NCBI RefSeq assembly: GCF_024166365.1
Contig: NC_064827.1
Location: 15,231,001 to 15,295,000 of the forward strand
Direction: 5' to 3'
Origin: Elephas maximus indicus
Taxonomy: Eukaryota > Chordata > Mammalia > Proboscidea > Elephantidae
DNA: 64,000 nucleotides
A program made the position numbers and the translations under genes. Position 1 is the stretch's first letter; every line of letters begins with the position of its first letter. Below, piece by piece: positions 50,501 to 62,467 of the stretch. Below the pieces are notes generated by a model. The model was not told the origin of the DNA and did not search any database. It worked only from the letters and a program-made list of their open reading frames with translations.

Positions 50501-51449
50501 GAAAGTGGTGAGCAAAATGCAGATTAAAACTGAGTCGCTTCCGTAGTCATCTTAGATCATGAAGGGAGGGGGGCTTGTGTGTGGACAGTACAAAAAATTG
50601 AGAAAATGTTCTTCCAATATTTAGAAACTATAATCTGATTCTGCAAAAAAAGAAAAAAAGGTTTATACCACTCTCAAACAAGAGAAGTGCCAACACACAT
50701 CTTCCTTGTTTCACTTTGTCCTACTCACTAGTGTCAGCAAAGATTCAGCCACCATTCATGTTGGAACTGTACTCTTGTCAACTGCCACCTTAGTTCGGCT
50801 ACAAATACAAGAGTTCAAGAAAAATGAAGGAAAGCGTTCTGTGAGAATCAATCTGCTATAATATGGAATTTATGATAAAGTGTATTATACATATTAGTTT
50901 TGTAAGTTGTGTGCTACATATACTTTGAATCAGGAAACTTCATAATAAACTTACGTACTTTTTTTTTCAGAGATCTAGTTGTTAAATGTTCACCAGCACG
51001 CTGCCCTCACAGAACCCTGGCTCTTATTGCCCTGGAAGATGGCGTTTCTGCCACAGATGCCTCTCTTGTACCAGGGAGCTCTAGTTACCCATTACTGTCT
51101 CCTTCCCTGTCCCCCAAATCTCACCACTTCTCTGGGAGCTGTACTTTCATAAGGATCACTATGTCCCTACTTCTTAAGCATCCAACCCAGAGCACATTGG
51201 GCACAATGCCTCCCCAAGCATTTGTCTTTGCCTTCCTGTTCTCCCCTGGGATATGGACCCATCATTATCCCTGAAGCTCTGTTTGTTATAGCTTGTGACC
51301 AGAAAGAAGGAGGTGCACACCCCTCTCCAGGTTTGGAAGTAAGGAGTAAGACAAGCATTCCTTCTTAAAAATTCCAGTTTGAAAATGGAAATGCATTTTC
51401 CACGTAGAACCTATGTCAAAATGTCCATTTGGGCCAGGTATTATTGGTA
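50501..51449. other. Pseudogene intron, no gene seen
   Basis: Intronic sequence of the right PLGRKT-like copy. An open frame at 50,909-51,274 has no recognisable domain and lies in non-conserved sequence. No repeat identified. Confidence 0.45.
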
Positions 51450-51622
51450 TCATAACCAAAACCATACCAAACCACTTGCCATCGATTTGATTCTGACTTA
51501 CAGTGATGCTGTAGCACAGAGTAGAATTGCTCCATAAGGTTTCCAAGGAACAGTTTGTTGATTTGAACCGCACACAATTCGGTTAGCCTCCAAGATCTTA
51601 ACCACTGCCCTTCCAGGGCTCC
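51450..51622 (-). mobile_element. Afrotherian SINE, diverged
   Basis: Minus-strand SINE ('cttgccatcgatttgattct' to 'tgcccttccagggctcc') in the intron before the last PLGRKT-like exon. Confidence 0.85.
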
Positions 51623-52822
51623 ATAGTTCAGCTAAATCAACAGGTAAAACAGCCTTTTGTTGACAGCCTAAAAATTTATTTACAACATTATTACATTGGG
51701 GAAATATATTCCAACTTCTAAAACACTGAGCTACAAATGAACTTCTGGAGGACAAACTCTATATAATCGATCTACTATTGTTAAATTTCATCTCAAAGGC
51801 CTGCTTGGTTTCACCGTTATTCACCTGCTCAAGAATTCATCACTCTGAGCTTAGCCATGTCTCATTGTGTATATGGAGATTAGAATTCTCAGTTCCTCGT
51901 AAAAGTTACTATAAAATATAAAGAAATGTAAACCCTATTATACCACATTCACTGGATCATATCTCGAATGCAAATCAAATGTATTTCCTAGAAAAGTGTT
52001 GATTGTATATTTGGAAAGTGATTTTATTTCAGGGACATCTAAGTCTACAGAATGCAAAATTTCAAATTTCCAAGCCATGTTATGGGGATTTTCTGTAAAA
52101 CTTGTTACATTAGGAAGTTTAGGTTGTCATTATTCCCCTGTTGAGTAGTGATGACTCCAAAACATACAATCTCTGTTTGACTGAATGTATCCTCAGCCAT
52201 TCAGTAAACACACACTGAGAATTTCACATGGAAAACATCTAGTCTGTCATCAATGGCCTGCCTAGTTATATACAATTTTATAATGACTTATACTTATTAT
52301 TCAAGATTGAAGCAAAAAGGATGTTTGCAGATAGTCAAAGTAGTCTTATAATTTGAAAGTTGTAGACTGCCCTGTTAGGTTTGGAGTGTAAATTATAGGA
52401 GCATGCTACAAGAGAAGTTCTCAGAGAAAGCATGTGCCTTCCTGCCCAAGGCAGGTTTATGGAACGTCAACAACATGCATTACAACATAATTTTTAAAAT
52501 TTTTTGCTGATTACTCTTCAACAATAGCAGTTGGCAGGTGTCACTAGCCTGAAGAAAATACTGCATTATCATGCGGTCTTCCATCTAATAAAATCTCTGG
52601 CATCTGATTTGTGTCTCTCTCCGAGTCTTCAGAAGTCATGACTGTGTTATTTCCTTTGGGAGGGGCGTCAGTCACCGGAGGAAAATGGGTGAAATATTGT
52701 GAGAGTTGGAGACATGCCTCCACACAGAGTGTTAGAGTGTCTCTGGATGGTAGCAGTCAGATCTTTTCACAAAACCCTGATGAGCTCTGTGTCACCTTGC
52801 CTGTTTCTGTACTTTATTTGAG
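51623..52822. other. Pseudogene intron, partly shared with left arm
   Basis: No gene seen. From about 52,358 the sequence matches the left arm again ('gtagactgccctgttaggtt'), and the break there marks the left-arm deletion. Confidence 0.6.
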
Positions 52823-52944
52823 GTGAAGCGGAGAACATACTGGAAACAGAAAAGAGTAAGTTGCAGCTGCCAAGAGGAATAATCAGTTCTGAAAGCCTTG
52901 AAAAAGCCAAAAGGGAAGAGAGTAAATTCTTCATAGAAAAATGA
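52823..52944 (+). pseudogene. PLGRKT: PLGRKT exon 5-like block, intact with terminal Lys
   Basis: Acceptor 'tttctgtactttatttgag'. With one base from the preceding block it reads GEAENILETEKSKLQLPRG and IISSESLEKAKREESKF, then FIEK and TGA at 52,942-52,944. All 39 codons are open. The C-terminal lysine, the plasminogen-binding residue of the family, is preserved. Confidence 0.9.
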
Positions 52945-53309
52945 AATCATGTTTACCCACTGACTCACAAAGCACAAAATTACTGGCATGAATCATGGTT
53001 TTTATAATTTTTTAAATGATCAGAATTTTGATGTAATGGATATTATTGTAAAATATTAAAATGCAGGATGACTTTTGTTTAAACTATTTTAAAATAAAAT
53101 TTGTTACTTTTACCATAAAATTATAGAAGTACTCCAAATACCTTGCAGACTTTCTATATGTAAAATTAAAAAGTTACATTGTTTTGAACTCTCAGAGACA
53201 AATGTCCTGCTGCCACCTCTCTGTCTCATGTACTTTTCCCATCACACTCGTCTTCCACAGATGCTCCTGTTATTTGGATTTGTCCCTGTGTCCTGTCCCC
53301 ACACGACTA

Positions 53310-53515
53310 AAGATGACGACCAGGCACTGTCCTGAGTGTTTTGTGTATATTAATTCATGTACTTGTCCCAGCAGTCTCATGAGACACATGATGTATTACG
53401 AATGTGGAATCTAGGGCACAGAAGTTGAATTGCTTGCCCACGGTCCTACAAGGGAACGGAGCTGAGATTTGAACCCAGACAGTTTGGCTCCTGTGTCTGT
53501 GTGCTAAAACGACAT
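53310..53515 (-). repeat. MIR element (right arm)
   Basis: 'gaccaggcactgtcctgagt' to 'gagatttgaacccagacagt' is a MIR read in reverse. It mirrors 17,350-17,555. Confidence 0.78.
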
Positions 53516-53854
53516 TGAAAAAGTTAGGCCACAATTCATTCCTGGCATGCCAAGACAGACGTGAAAGAAAAAAGCTAAAAGTATTCAAAAAGTGACCTGG
53601 GGTAGTGTCATAGAGTGGTGGAGAGTAGAGGGTGGCTGATTAGGATGGCCACCCTTGTTTTTTAGACTCACTGGATAACCTTTATACTCATGAAATAATT
53701 GTATTTATATCCACTCTTACCAAGTGCAAACTGTGCACATAATATACTTATTCCAAAGATATTTACTGATACCTGCTAAGATGAACGAAAAAGAAAGTTC
53801 TGCCAACTACTTCGTTGGTGAAATGAAAACCCTACACATCACAAAAGTCCAATC

Positions 53855-53958
53855 TACAATGGATCATGGGGATGGCACAGGACTGGGCAGTGTTTTGTTA
53901 TGTTGTGCATGAGCTTGCCATGAGTTGGGGGCCGACTCAGTGGCTGCTAACAACAAAA
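53855..53958 (+). mobile_element. RTE 3'-tail fragment (right arm)
   Basis: 'ggcacaggactgggcagtgt' to 'ggctgctaacaacaaaag'. Mirror of 16,912-17,015, so shared by descent. Confidence 0.75.
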
Positions 53959-53999
53959 GCAACGAGAATGTGATAAGAACTATTAAAGAAACTCGCTAC

Positions 54000-54600
54000 A
54001 TTAGTGAATGTGTGGACAAGGTCCCTGTATCCCAGGCAGAAATGATGTCCTCTAGCGAGAGGCTGGGACACTATGAAGGGGAACAGATAACATAAACATG
54101 GAGAGAAATAAGATCATTTCCAAGCATGACTAATATTTCTGTGGAAAGAAGAGAATGGACTGATCAGGAGGCTGTGGTGGTTGTGGGGAGTTCTTTCAGA
54201 TCTGGGATGGTAGGGGCTACCTCTGCAGAGGCGACATTTGAGCCTAGGCCTGAATGATGAATGAGCCAGTCTTGTGAAGACCAGGATATGGGGACAGAGG
54301 ATGGATCTCCAGGCAAAGGAAGGAGCCAAAGGAAAGGCTCTGTGCCTTGGCAAGACTCAAGAACAAGAAGAAGGCCAGGGAGAATACTGGGAGCTGAAAT
54401 ATGAAGTGGGGAAATAAGTGTGGATATGATGTGGTCACTACCTTGAAGGAGCTGATGACCTGACACGTGGCTTTGATGCAATTATAGTTGTAGAGACCCT
54501 TGGGTGAAGCCTTGAAGGTTTTCAACAGGAGTTCTTCTTAAAGTCAAGAAAGAGAAGAGGAAGGACAATCCCAGAAAGAAAGAACAGCTTAATCAAAAGC
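54000..54600 (-). repeat. L2-like LINE remnant (right arm)
   Basis: Reverse-complement partner of the L2-like segment at 16,230-16,790. Overlapping open frames on the minus strand (54,114-54,525) mirror those of the left arm and have no gene signature. Confidence 0.55.
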
Positions 54601-54824
54601 AGAACCACGAATTCCAGGTCCGGGGAGTTGTTGGTCCTTAGGTTTAGCTGGTCCAAGGGGTTCCTCGTATGGGAAGACCTGTTTAGGATGAACTTGAAGG
54701 CACAATTCAACTCCCGAAGAGCCTCTTTGTAATGGCAAGGAGTTTGGACTCTATTCTGAGGGTAATGGGAGTGAAAGAATCTGAATTAGAATTTTCCCGG
54801 GGTTAGTAGGTTGGAAGAAGGACC

Positions 54825-55018
54825 CCTGGTGGTAAAATGGTTAAGCAATTGGCTGCTAACTGAAAGGTCTGCTGTTTGAAACCACCAGCCACTCCCAGGC
54901 GAAAAGACCTGCTGATCTTCTCCTATAAAGACTACAGCCTATGAAACCCTATGGGGCAGCTCTACTCTGTCTTATAGGATTGCTATGAGTTGGAATCAAC
55001 TTGATGGCACACAAAAAC
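54825..55018 (+). mobile_element. Afrotherian SINE shared by both arms
   Basis: Plus-strand long-variant SINE ('acccctggtggtaaaatggt' to 'aacttgatggcacacaaaaa'). Mirror of 12,640-12,830. Confidence 0.88.
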
Positions 55019-55024
55019 AGTAGA

Positions 55025-55640
55025 TTGGAAGGGAAGAGCCTAGGCAATGAGGAACAGCAGTGCTCCACCTGAGTGTTGGCCAGGGCCTGAACTAAAGCTG
55101 TGTCCTTGGGTGGATTCGAGAAAATGAAAAGAAAGAAAGCAGACCAGGACCAGTCTGAGGTCATGTAGGGAGGAGTTGGTAAAGTTCCTTTCATTAATCT
55201 GCATGGATTGTCTTGGGCCCCTGGAGGGCCTGGGAAAGAAGTGACTGGGAGGCGCTGGTGGGCTAATGGATGCCTAATCTAGCACTAGGTATAGATCACC
55301 CCAGAACCTGGAACTATAAATATTTCTTTCACTGCAGCATTGTATTTCTTTTTTATTCCCAACTCTCTGTGGGTACATTGGTGTGGGGTATTTTAATCAC
55401 CTCCACCATCTTCCCAGCTACTAATGGACACAATATGTGCCTTAGGAGGAGATGATTGCTTACTGAGATACCCCAAATTTTTACTTTCTCTTGCTAGGGC
55501 AAAGGTGGAAAGATTGTTCACAAGTAAGTATAGGACAGCCTATTAGGAGATGGTCACACATCCTGAGCAGGGCGTAATGAGTAGAGTCCATGCCTGCAGG
55601 GGAGCTGCAATACTAACAAAGGGGCAAGGTGGGCAACCCC
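55025..55640 (+). repeat. Unclassified repeat, copy 3 (shared by arms)
   Basis: Mirror of 12,041-12,637. Its part 55,425-55,610 also matches 9,290-9,500 in parallel. Family not identified. Confidence 0.5.
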
Positions 55641-56127
55641 ACCTTTATCACTAACTGTGTGGCAAGGATCAGCAGGAATCCAATTTCCATCTGGAAGTGG
55701 ATCCAGGCCTTAGCCTCCCACATTTCCCCTCCTTGTCTCTAGCCACTTTTGTGCCGATTTCTCTGACCCTAATTACGGAAAAAAAAAAAAAATTTTTTTT
55801 TTTTTAATTACGGAGAGTTAGATCAGAATTCATCCTTGGCTATCCTGAACTGGGTCAAATCATCCCTAGCCACCTGAGAGCAGGTTACCTTAGAGCAGCT
55901 GTAGGTTTAGGAGTCTGCATAGCTCCCTGCACTTCAGACCAGCTAGCCTGTCTCTCTCTGTTGCCCCTTGTGACTACGTCACAAGCTACGAAGACTCTAT
56001 CCTTCTTCATTGACTGCCCCTGCAGTCTTTTTCTATCACCCAGCCATCCAGAGCTGGGTCTACAAAAATTCCCTCTGTACTACTAGCTTCTGCTGGCTCA
56101 TGGCCGGTATGGGTTTGTGAATTCTCT

Positions 56128-56215
56128 ATAATGGCCGACAACAAAACCTTATGGGACAGTTCTACTCTGTCGTATAGCATCACTAAGAGTCAAAATCAAC
56201 TCAATGACCATGGTT
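56128..56215 (+). mobile_element. SINE tail at right-arm deletion junction
   Basis: Only the 3' half of the SINE remains ('aaaaccttatgggacagttc' to 'caactcaatgaccatggttt'). Its full partner is at 8,818-8,984. The head is missing exactly where the right arm jumps to sequence equivalent to 11,560, so one deletion end lies inside the SINE. Confidence 0.85.
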
Positions 56216-56569
56216 TATTTACTTATTTTTTGAATGTTACTAAGCTGAAAGAGATGCTGAGAGGGATAAAAATGAGGTAGTGCATATAAGTGTTTGCCAA
56301 ATCATAAGCCCTCAGTAAATGTGCAGTGGGTGGGTACTGTTATTTTTCTATGTTTACTGACATTTCCCAAAGCATATTCCCTGTTATTAGTGTTTTCCCT
56401 CTACCTTATAATTCTATTTTAGAAATAAGAAACCTATAGTTGGCTACAAACACTTACCTGTAAAGTAGCTCATTGCACACCACATTTCCCAAAAAATTAG
56501 TTTTCATTTCCTACAGGCACAATGAACATATTTGAGAATTAAAACTAGAGTAGATTACGTGCCACCACT

Positions 56570-57080
56570 TGTCTGTCAGTTTATCGTACTGTGGTGGCTT
56601 GCATCTTGCTGTGATGCTGAAAGCTATGCCACCAGTATGTCAAATACCTACAGGGTCACATTTGGTGGACAGGCTTCAGCTGAGCTTACAGACTAAGACA
56701 GACTAGGAAGAAGGACCTGGCAGTCTCCTTCTGGAAAACTTGGCTAATAAAAACGTTATGAATAACAGTGGAATACTGCCTGATAGAGTGCTGAAAGATG
56801 AGCCCGTCAGAAGGAGCCCAAGCTGCACCCAAGGTATTGTTGAAAAGCAAAGCTCCAAGAATTGACAGAATATCAACTGAGATGTTTCAATAAGTCGATG
56901 CAACACTGGAAGTACTCACTGCTCTTTACCAAGTAATTTGGAAGACAGCTTCTTGGCCAACTAATTGAAAGAGATCTATATTTGTGCCCATTTCAAAAAA
57001 TGTGATCAACAGAATGCAGAAATTATCAATTTCATTAATATCTCATCAGTTGCAACAGTACATTCACAGGGAACTACAAT
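56570..57080 (+). mobile_element. RTE with internal deletion, right-arm copy
   Basis: Starts with the RTE 5' end ('cagtttatcgtactgtggtg') and jumps at about 56,815 from the leader to RT-region sequence, the same junction as in 7,345-8,514. It ends at about 57,080, where the arm stops. Confidence 0.87.
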
Positions 57081-57104
57081 AAATTCATGCTCTCTAGTGC
57101 TGTA

Positions 57105-57985
57105 TTTATCACCAAAGCCATATTTTCCAACTACTGATCCTTCTTTTTTGTTCCCAACTTTCTCATTCCAATCATCAGTAATTACCAATGCATCCTGATT
57201 GCATGTTTGATCAATTTCAGACCATAGAAGTAGGTAAAAATTTTCAATTTCTTCATCTTTGACATTAGTGATTGTTGTATAAATTTGAATAATAGTTGTA
57301 CTAATTGTCTTCCTTTTAAATTTATGGATATTACTCTATCACTGGCAACACTGTACTTTAGGATAGAGATCTTGGTAAGGTTTTTTCTTTCCACAATACA
57401 TGTGACACAGTTTCTCTTCATTTTGTCATTACTGACATAGTAGAACATATAGTTGTCCAATTTGAAACAGCCAATACCAGTCCATTTCAGCTCACTAATC
57501 CCTAGGATACTTATCTTCATGCATTCCACTTCATTTTTGACAACTTCCAATTTTCCTAGACTCATAATGTGTACATTTCACATTCCAGTTATTAATGGCT
57601 GTTTGCAGCTCTTTCTTCTCATTTTGAGTTGTGCCACATCAGCAAAAGGAGATCCCAGAAGCTTTACTCCATCCACATGATTAATAGCAACTCTACTTTG
57701 AGGAGACAGCTCTTCCTCAGTCATATTTTGAGCATTTTCCAACCTGAGAGACTCATCTTCTGGCACTATATCAGACAATGTTCTATGGCTATTAATGCGG
57801 TTTTCACTGGCTTTTTTTTTTCTTAAGAGGTGGATTGCCAGGTCCTTCTTCTTAGTCTATTCCAGTCTGGAAGCCTCACTGAATCATGTCCACCTTGTGT
57901 GATCCTGCTGGCATTTGAAATACCATTGGTATAGCTTCAATGTGTAAGCAATCACATTAGGAAGACTGACAGACGAGTGGTGGAT
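57105..57985 (-). mobile_element. RTE 5' fragment abutting the right arm
   Basis: Minus-strand RTE from the endonuclease region (57,110) to the 5' end (about 57,985). The leader at 57,778-57,578 reads MSDIVPEDESLRLENAQNM and the endonuclease start at 57,565 reads MSLGKLEVVKNEVECMKIS. It follows the arm's RTE in opposite orientation without spacer, so the arm boundary joins two RTE pieces. Confidence 0.87.
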
Positions 57986-58097
57986 TTCTCCAGTAGTACA
58001 TCATTGTTGAAAAGAAAAATGCAAATTTTTCTCCTGAATATATCATAATATTTTTTATCATTTTTATTATTTTTTCTTATTTAGCACTTCTGTTACA

Positions 58098-58676
58098 TTT
58101 GGTGTCACGGATTGAATTGTGTCTCCCAAAAATATGTGCTGACTTGGTTAGGCCATGATTTCCAGGATTGTGTGGTTGTCCTCCATTTTGTGATTATAAT
58201 TTTATGTTCAAGAGAATCGGGGTAGGGTTGTAACACCACCCTTACCCAGGTCACATCCCTAATCCAATGTAAAGGGAGTTTTCCTGGGGTGTGGCCTGCA
58301 CCACCTTTTATCTATTAAGAGATAAAAGGGAAAGCAAGCAGAGAAGGGGGACCTCATACTACCAAGAAAGAAGCACCGGGAGCAAAGCACGTCCTTTGGA
58401 CCCAGAGTACCTGCTCAGGGAAGCTCCTAGTCCAGGGGAAGATTGATAAGAAGGCCAACACAGAGAAAAAGGCTTCCCCTGGAGCTGACGCCCTGAATAT
58501 GGACTTTTACCTTACTTTATCGGGGCATTTCTACTGTGTCCTATAGGTTGCTATGAGTCGGAATTGACTCGACAGCACTGGGTTCACTGGGGTTTATTGT
58601 GAGGAAATAAAATCATGTTTGTTAAAGCCATCCACTTGTGATATGTCCATTGGAGCAGCACTAGATGACTAAGACA
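58098..58676 (+). mobile_element. Solo LTR, MaLR-like
   Basis: Begins near TGGTGTCACGG with 'attgaattgtgtctcccaaa', contains 'catccctaatccaatgtaaa', and ends '...gtttgttaaagccatccact ... gactaagaca'. This is the layout of mammalian MaLR (ERVL-MaLR) LTRs. It is interrupted by a SINE remnant. Confidence 0.7.
58521..58596 (+). mobile_element. SINE 3' fragment in LTR
   Basis: 'gcatttctactgtgtcctat' to 'attgactcgacagcactggg' is the SINE tail only. LTR sequence resumes at 'attgtgaggaaataaaatca'. Confidence 0.85.
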
Positions 58677-58764
58677 TTTCGCAAATAAATTTACTTTAAT
58701 AACAACTTAGTTCTGTATAATGAATAACTGAACAAAGCAAGAAAGAATTATTTGTTCAGGCAAT

Positions 58765-58890
58765 CATTTGTAGAAAGGCCTGGCAATCTGCTTCCATAAA
58801 GTTTACAGGTAAGAAGACCCTATGGAGCAATTCTCCTCTATAATACCTAATTGGAATCAACTGGAAGTCAGTTGGGTTGGTTTGGTTTTT
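58765..58890 (+). mobile_element. Diverged SINE remnant
   Basis: 'gaagaccctatggagcaatt' and 'attggaatcaactggaagtc' match the 3' half of the afrotherian SINE family. Confidence 0.65.
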
Positions 58891-58944
58891 TTGGTCTAAA
58901 GGGAGGAATATAAGCAAGATGCAAACAGGTAACGCCTTTGAGTG

Positions 58945-59112
58945 GTAACCAAAATTTGGCAGTTTAGCTCGAGTCCATCCAGAGACACCTCAGAATAAAG
59001 GCAGGGCAATTTAATTCTGAAAAATCAGTCATTGAAAACCCTATGAAACATACTTCTACCTTGACACACTTGGGGCCACTGTGAGTTGGAGTACACTTGA
59101 CAGCCACTGGTT
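58945..59112 (+). mobile_element. Diverged SINE remnant
   Basis: 'gtggtaaccaaaatttggca', 'cattgaaaaccctatgaaac' and 'tgagttggagtacacttgac' follow SINE order with many changes. Confidence 0.65.
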
Positions 59113-59289
59113 TTTGGCCATAAGGCTTACAAAGCTATGAAGATATGGTTTTCAATTCAAAGATCTTAGAGATTATTGAAACATATTCCATGTAGTCTGT
59201 CTGCCTGAGAGCATGACAGCCAAGTGAATCATGAAGCATCTCTAAGAAGACAATACGGTAGGGAAAGAGAAGGGGGATAGGAAAACACA

Positions 59290-59475
59290 TTAGTTGTGTG
59301 CTTATTATATACTAGGCACTTTACATGTGTTGTCATATATAGTCCTTGCCATTCTCCAGTGAGGCAATGATTTCTCCCATTTTCAGGAGAGATGAAGTAA
59401 ATTGAGAGAGGTCAAGTAATTTGTCCAGTGCCACTTTAATAGCACATGTGCCAGATGTGGGCTTGGCCCTACTGT
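59290..59475 (-). repeat. MIR element
   Basis: 'gtgtgcttattatatactag', 'atttctcccattttcaggag' and 'gtcaagtaatttgtccagtg' are MIR-like in reverse. Confidence 0.65.
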
Positions 59476-59890
59476 TAAGGCCACAGGTAAATTAAGAAGT
59501 CAGAGCTTCTTAAAAGGAATAAAGAAAAATTTAAAGAGAAAGGAAGAAAAGAGAGAGACAGATGCAGAGAAACAGAGAATGAATATGCACGTGTTCTTGC
59601 ATAGCCTCCTAAGTACCAGAGTCGGAATTACCACCCATACCTACTTGATGTAAAAGCCTTTTTCTGTTTTCCATTGTATCCCTGAGTCTAGCCCCAGTTG
59701 TACATTAATCTGAGTGGTGAAGGCTAATAGAGATTAATATCTTTGATGAGTCATTATAGGTATAAGAGCAGTGAGCATGAGGAAAACTATAGGCTGACTG
59801 GCCCATTCTCCTTTTCTAGAAACTTCTCCTGTGTACCTCAACTCTCAAGGCTGTCAAGTGTGGAAAATAAGTTCTCAGTGTCTCTTTAGC
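59476..59890. other. Intergenic, no recognised feature
   Basis: Unique-looking sequence with a purine-rich run at 59,530-59,575. No coding signature. Confidence 0.45.
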
Positions 59891-59894
59891 TAGC

Positions 59895-62138
59895 CCACCA
59901 CATCTCTGTCACTTTGTCGTACTGTGGTGGCTTGGATGTTGCTGTGATACTGGAAGCTTTGCCACTGGTATTTCAACTACTGGCAGGGTTAACCTTGGTG
60001 GACAGATTTCAGTGGCACTTCCAGACTAAAACAGACTAGGAAGAAGGATCTGACAGTCTACTTCTGAAAAAACTGCCCAGTGAAAACCTTATGAGTATCA
60101 GCAAAACACTGTCTGACATAGTGCCAGAAGATGAGCCCCTCAGGTTGGAAAACACTCAAAAGATGACTGGGAAAGAGGTGCCTCTTCAAATTAGAGTCAA
60201 TCTTAATGACATGGATGGAGTCAAGCTTTGGGGAACTTCATTTGCTGATGTGGCACGACTCAAAATGAGAAGAAAAAACAGCAAATATCCATTAATAATG
60301 AGAACATGGAATGTATGAATTATGAATCTAGGAAAATTGGAAATTCTCAAAAATGAAATGGAATGCATAAAGATTGATATTGTAGGCATTAGTGAGCTGA
60401 AATAGACTGGTTTTACCATTTTGAATAGAAAGCCATATGGTCTACTTTGCCAGGAATGACAAATTGAAGAGGAATGGTATTGCATTCATCCTCTAAAGAA
60501 CATTTTAAGGTCTATCCTGATGTACAGTGCTGTTGGTGATAGGATTATATCATATCATATCATACGCCTACAGGGAAGACCATATAATAAGACTATTATT
60601 CAAATGTATGCACCAATCACTAAGGCCAAAGGTGAAGAAACTGAAGATTTTTTACCAACTTCTACAGTCTGAAACTGATCTAACATGCAATCAAGATGCA
60701 CTGATAATTGCAGAAATTATAATGCAAAAGTTGGAAACAAAGAAGAAGGGTTGGTAGTTGGAAAATACAGCCTTGGTGATAGAAATAATGCCGCAGATTG
60801 TATGACAGAATTTTGCAAGACCAATGACTTCTTCATTGGAAATACCTTTTCCCAATAACATAAACAGCAACTGTACGTGTTACCTCCTCAGATGGAATAC
60901 ACAGGAATCAAATTGAATACACCTGTGGAAAGAGACGATGGAGAAGCTCAATATTGTCAATCAGAACAAAGCCAGGGGCCATCTGTGGAACAGACCATCA
61001 ATTGCTCGTTTGCAAGTTCATGTTGAAGTTTGAAAGAAGAAAATTGAAAGAAGTCCACAAGAGCCAAAGTATGACCATGAGTATATCCGACCTGAATTTA
61101 GAGACCATCTCAGGAATAGATTTGACACATTGAACACTAATAACCAAAGACAAGACGAGTTGTGGAATGACATCAAGAACCTCATACATGAAGAAAGCGA
61201 GAGGTCATTAAAAATACAAATAAGAAATAAAAGACCAAAATGGATATCAGAAGAGACTCTGAAACTTGCTTTTGAACATAGAGTTACTAAAGCGAAAGGA
61301 AGAAATGATGAAGTAAAACAGCTGAACAGAATATTTCAAAGCGTGGCTCAAGAAGTCAAAGTAAAGTATTATAATGAAATGTGCAAAGGCTTGGAGGTAG
61401 AAAACCAAAAGGGAAGAACATGCTCAGCATTTCAAAGCTGAAAGAACTGAAGAAAAACTTCAAGCCTCCAGTTGCAATGTTGAAGAATTCTACAAAGCAA
61501 TATCATGTTAAACTGAGAAAAGACTGAGGTTGTCAAGGATTTCATTTTACTTGGATCCACGATCAATGCCCATAGAAGCAGCAGACAAGAAATCAAAAGA
61601 CACATAGCACTGTGCAAATCTGCTGCAAAAAAAGACCTATTTAAAGTGTTGAAAAACAAACATGTCACCTCAAGGACTAAGGTGCACCTTATTCAAGCCA
61701 TGGTGTTTTAGATTGCCTCATATCCCTGCCAAAACAGGGCGATGAATAAGGAAGAGCAACTAAGAACTGATGCCTTTGAATCGTGGTGTTGGCGAAGAAT
61801 ATTGAATATAGCATGTACTGCCAAAAAGAACAAACAAACCTGTCTTAGAAGGAGTACAGCCAGAATGCCCATTAGAAGCAAGGATGGTGAGACTACAGCT
61901 CACCTACTTTAGACATGTTATTAGGAGGGACCAATCCCTGGAGAAGGACACAATGCTTGGTAGAGGGTCACCAAAAAAAGAGGAAGGTTCTCAAGGAGAT
62001 GGATTGACGCAGCGGCTGAAGCAATGGGCTCAAGCATAACAATGATCATAAGGATGGCCCAGGACCCAGCAGTATTTCAATTTGTTGTAAATAGGGTCAC
62101 TATGAGTTGGAACCAGTTTGATGACACCTAACAGCAAT
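59895..62138 (+). mobile_element. RTE LINE with internal deletion
   Basis: The plus-strand RTE has its 5' end at about 59,905 ('gtcgtactgtggtggcttgg'). The leader at 60,091-60,318 (TLSDIVPEDEPLRLENTQ) ends in TGA right before MNLGKLEI. The endonuclease region is decayed, the linker at 61,130-61,441 reads DELWNDIKNLIHEESERSL, and a jump at about 61,500 removes most of RT. The 3' tail ends at about 62,138 ('gatgacacctaacagcaata'). Confidence 0.9.
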
Positions 62139-62467
62139 AAAAACTTTAACTAATAACATCCATGTGACATAGTTCTGGGTAATATGATAAAAGCACAAGT
62201 ATCAAGGTTTCTGCAAAACATTTGCTTTTCTGATCTGGGCACTCAGCCTTCTTATTTCCTGCCAGAAACACAGCCTGAGACCTGGTGGCATAGCAGCTGT
62301 CTAGGGACACGTGGTGGGGACCAGAAGGAGGAAGACCAATGTGCTCAGGACAGTTGACTGGAAAGGCGAGAGGAGCGTGCTGGCCTCATTCAGATGTTGA
62401 AACAGGACATGGTGATTACTCCTTGAGCTTCTAAGAGTCTGTGGTATTTTTTTTGTTATTTATATAT
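62139..62467. other. Intergenic, no recognised feature
   Basis: Unique-looking sequence between two RTE-related elements, ending in a T/TA-rich stretch near 62,450. Nothing recognised. Confidence 0.45.

Larger units (their letters stand above)
48603..52944 (+). pseudogene. PLGRKT: PLGRKT-like unprocessed pseudogene, right copy
   Basis: The three exon-like blocks of this plasminogen-receptor gene are 48,603-48,732, 49,467-49,575 and 52,823-52,944. Each has a plausible acceptor AG, the first two are followed by donor GT, and intron sequence lies between them, so this arose by DNA duplication rather than retroposition. Defects are: an in-frame TAA in the first block (FL then stop then YFG), a one-base loss after YFG shared with the left copy, and a one-base loss in the second block between AFL and PIVPLSF. 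The last block is open and ends EESKFFIEK-stop, keeping the C-terminal lysine that defines the receptor. The first coding exons are not in the window as far as I can see. A functional gene presumably exists elsewhere. Confidence 0.88.
47455..57090. repeat. Right arm of large inverted duplication
   Basis: Reverse-complement partner of 7,940-20,728, with all shared blocks in mirrored order. Right-only sequence is about 49,195-52,358, which holds PLGRKT exon 4, two SINEs and a hAT element and was probably lost from the left arm. The right arm lacks the RTE of 12,902-16,117 and about 2.6 kb equivalent to 8,985-11,560. Its outer end falls in an RTE near 57,090. Confidence 0.88.

Noticed and set aside
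48603..52944. Right PLGRKT copy as a working gene
   Set aside because: An in-frame TAA and two one-base losses break exons 3 and 4, and the first coding exons were not found.
60091..60318. RTE leader as a separate short ORF1 protein
   Set aside because: The terminating TGA varies as TGA, TGC, CAA and CAC between copies, which fits decay of a CpG codon in one continuous ORF.
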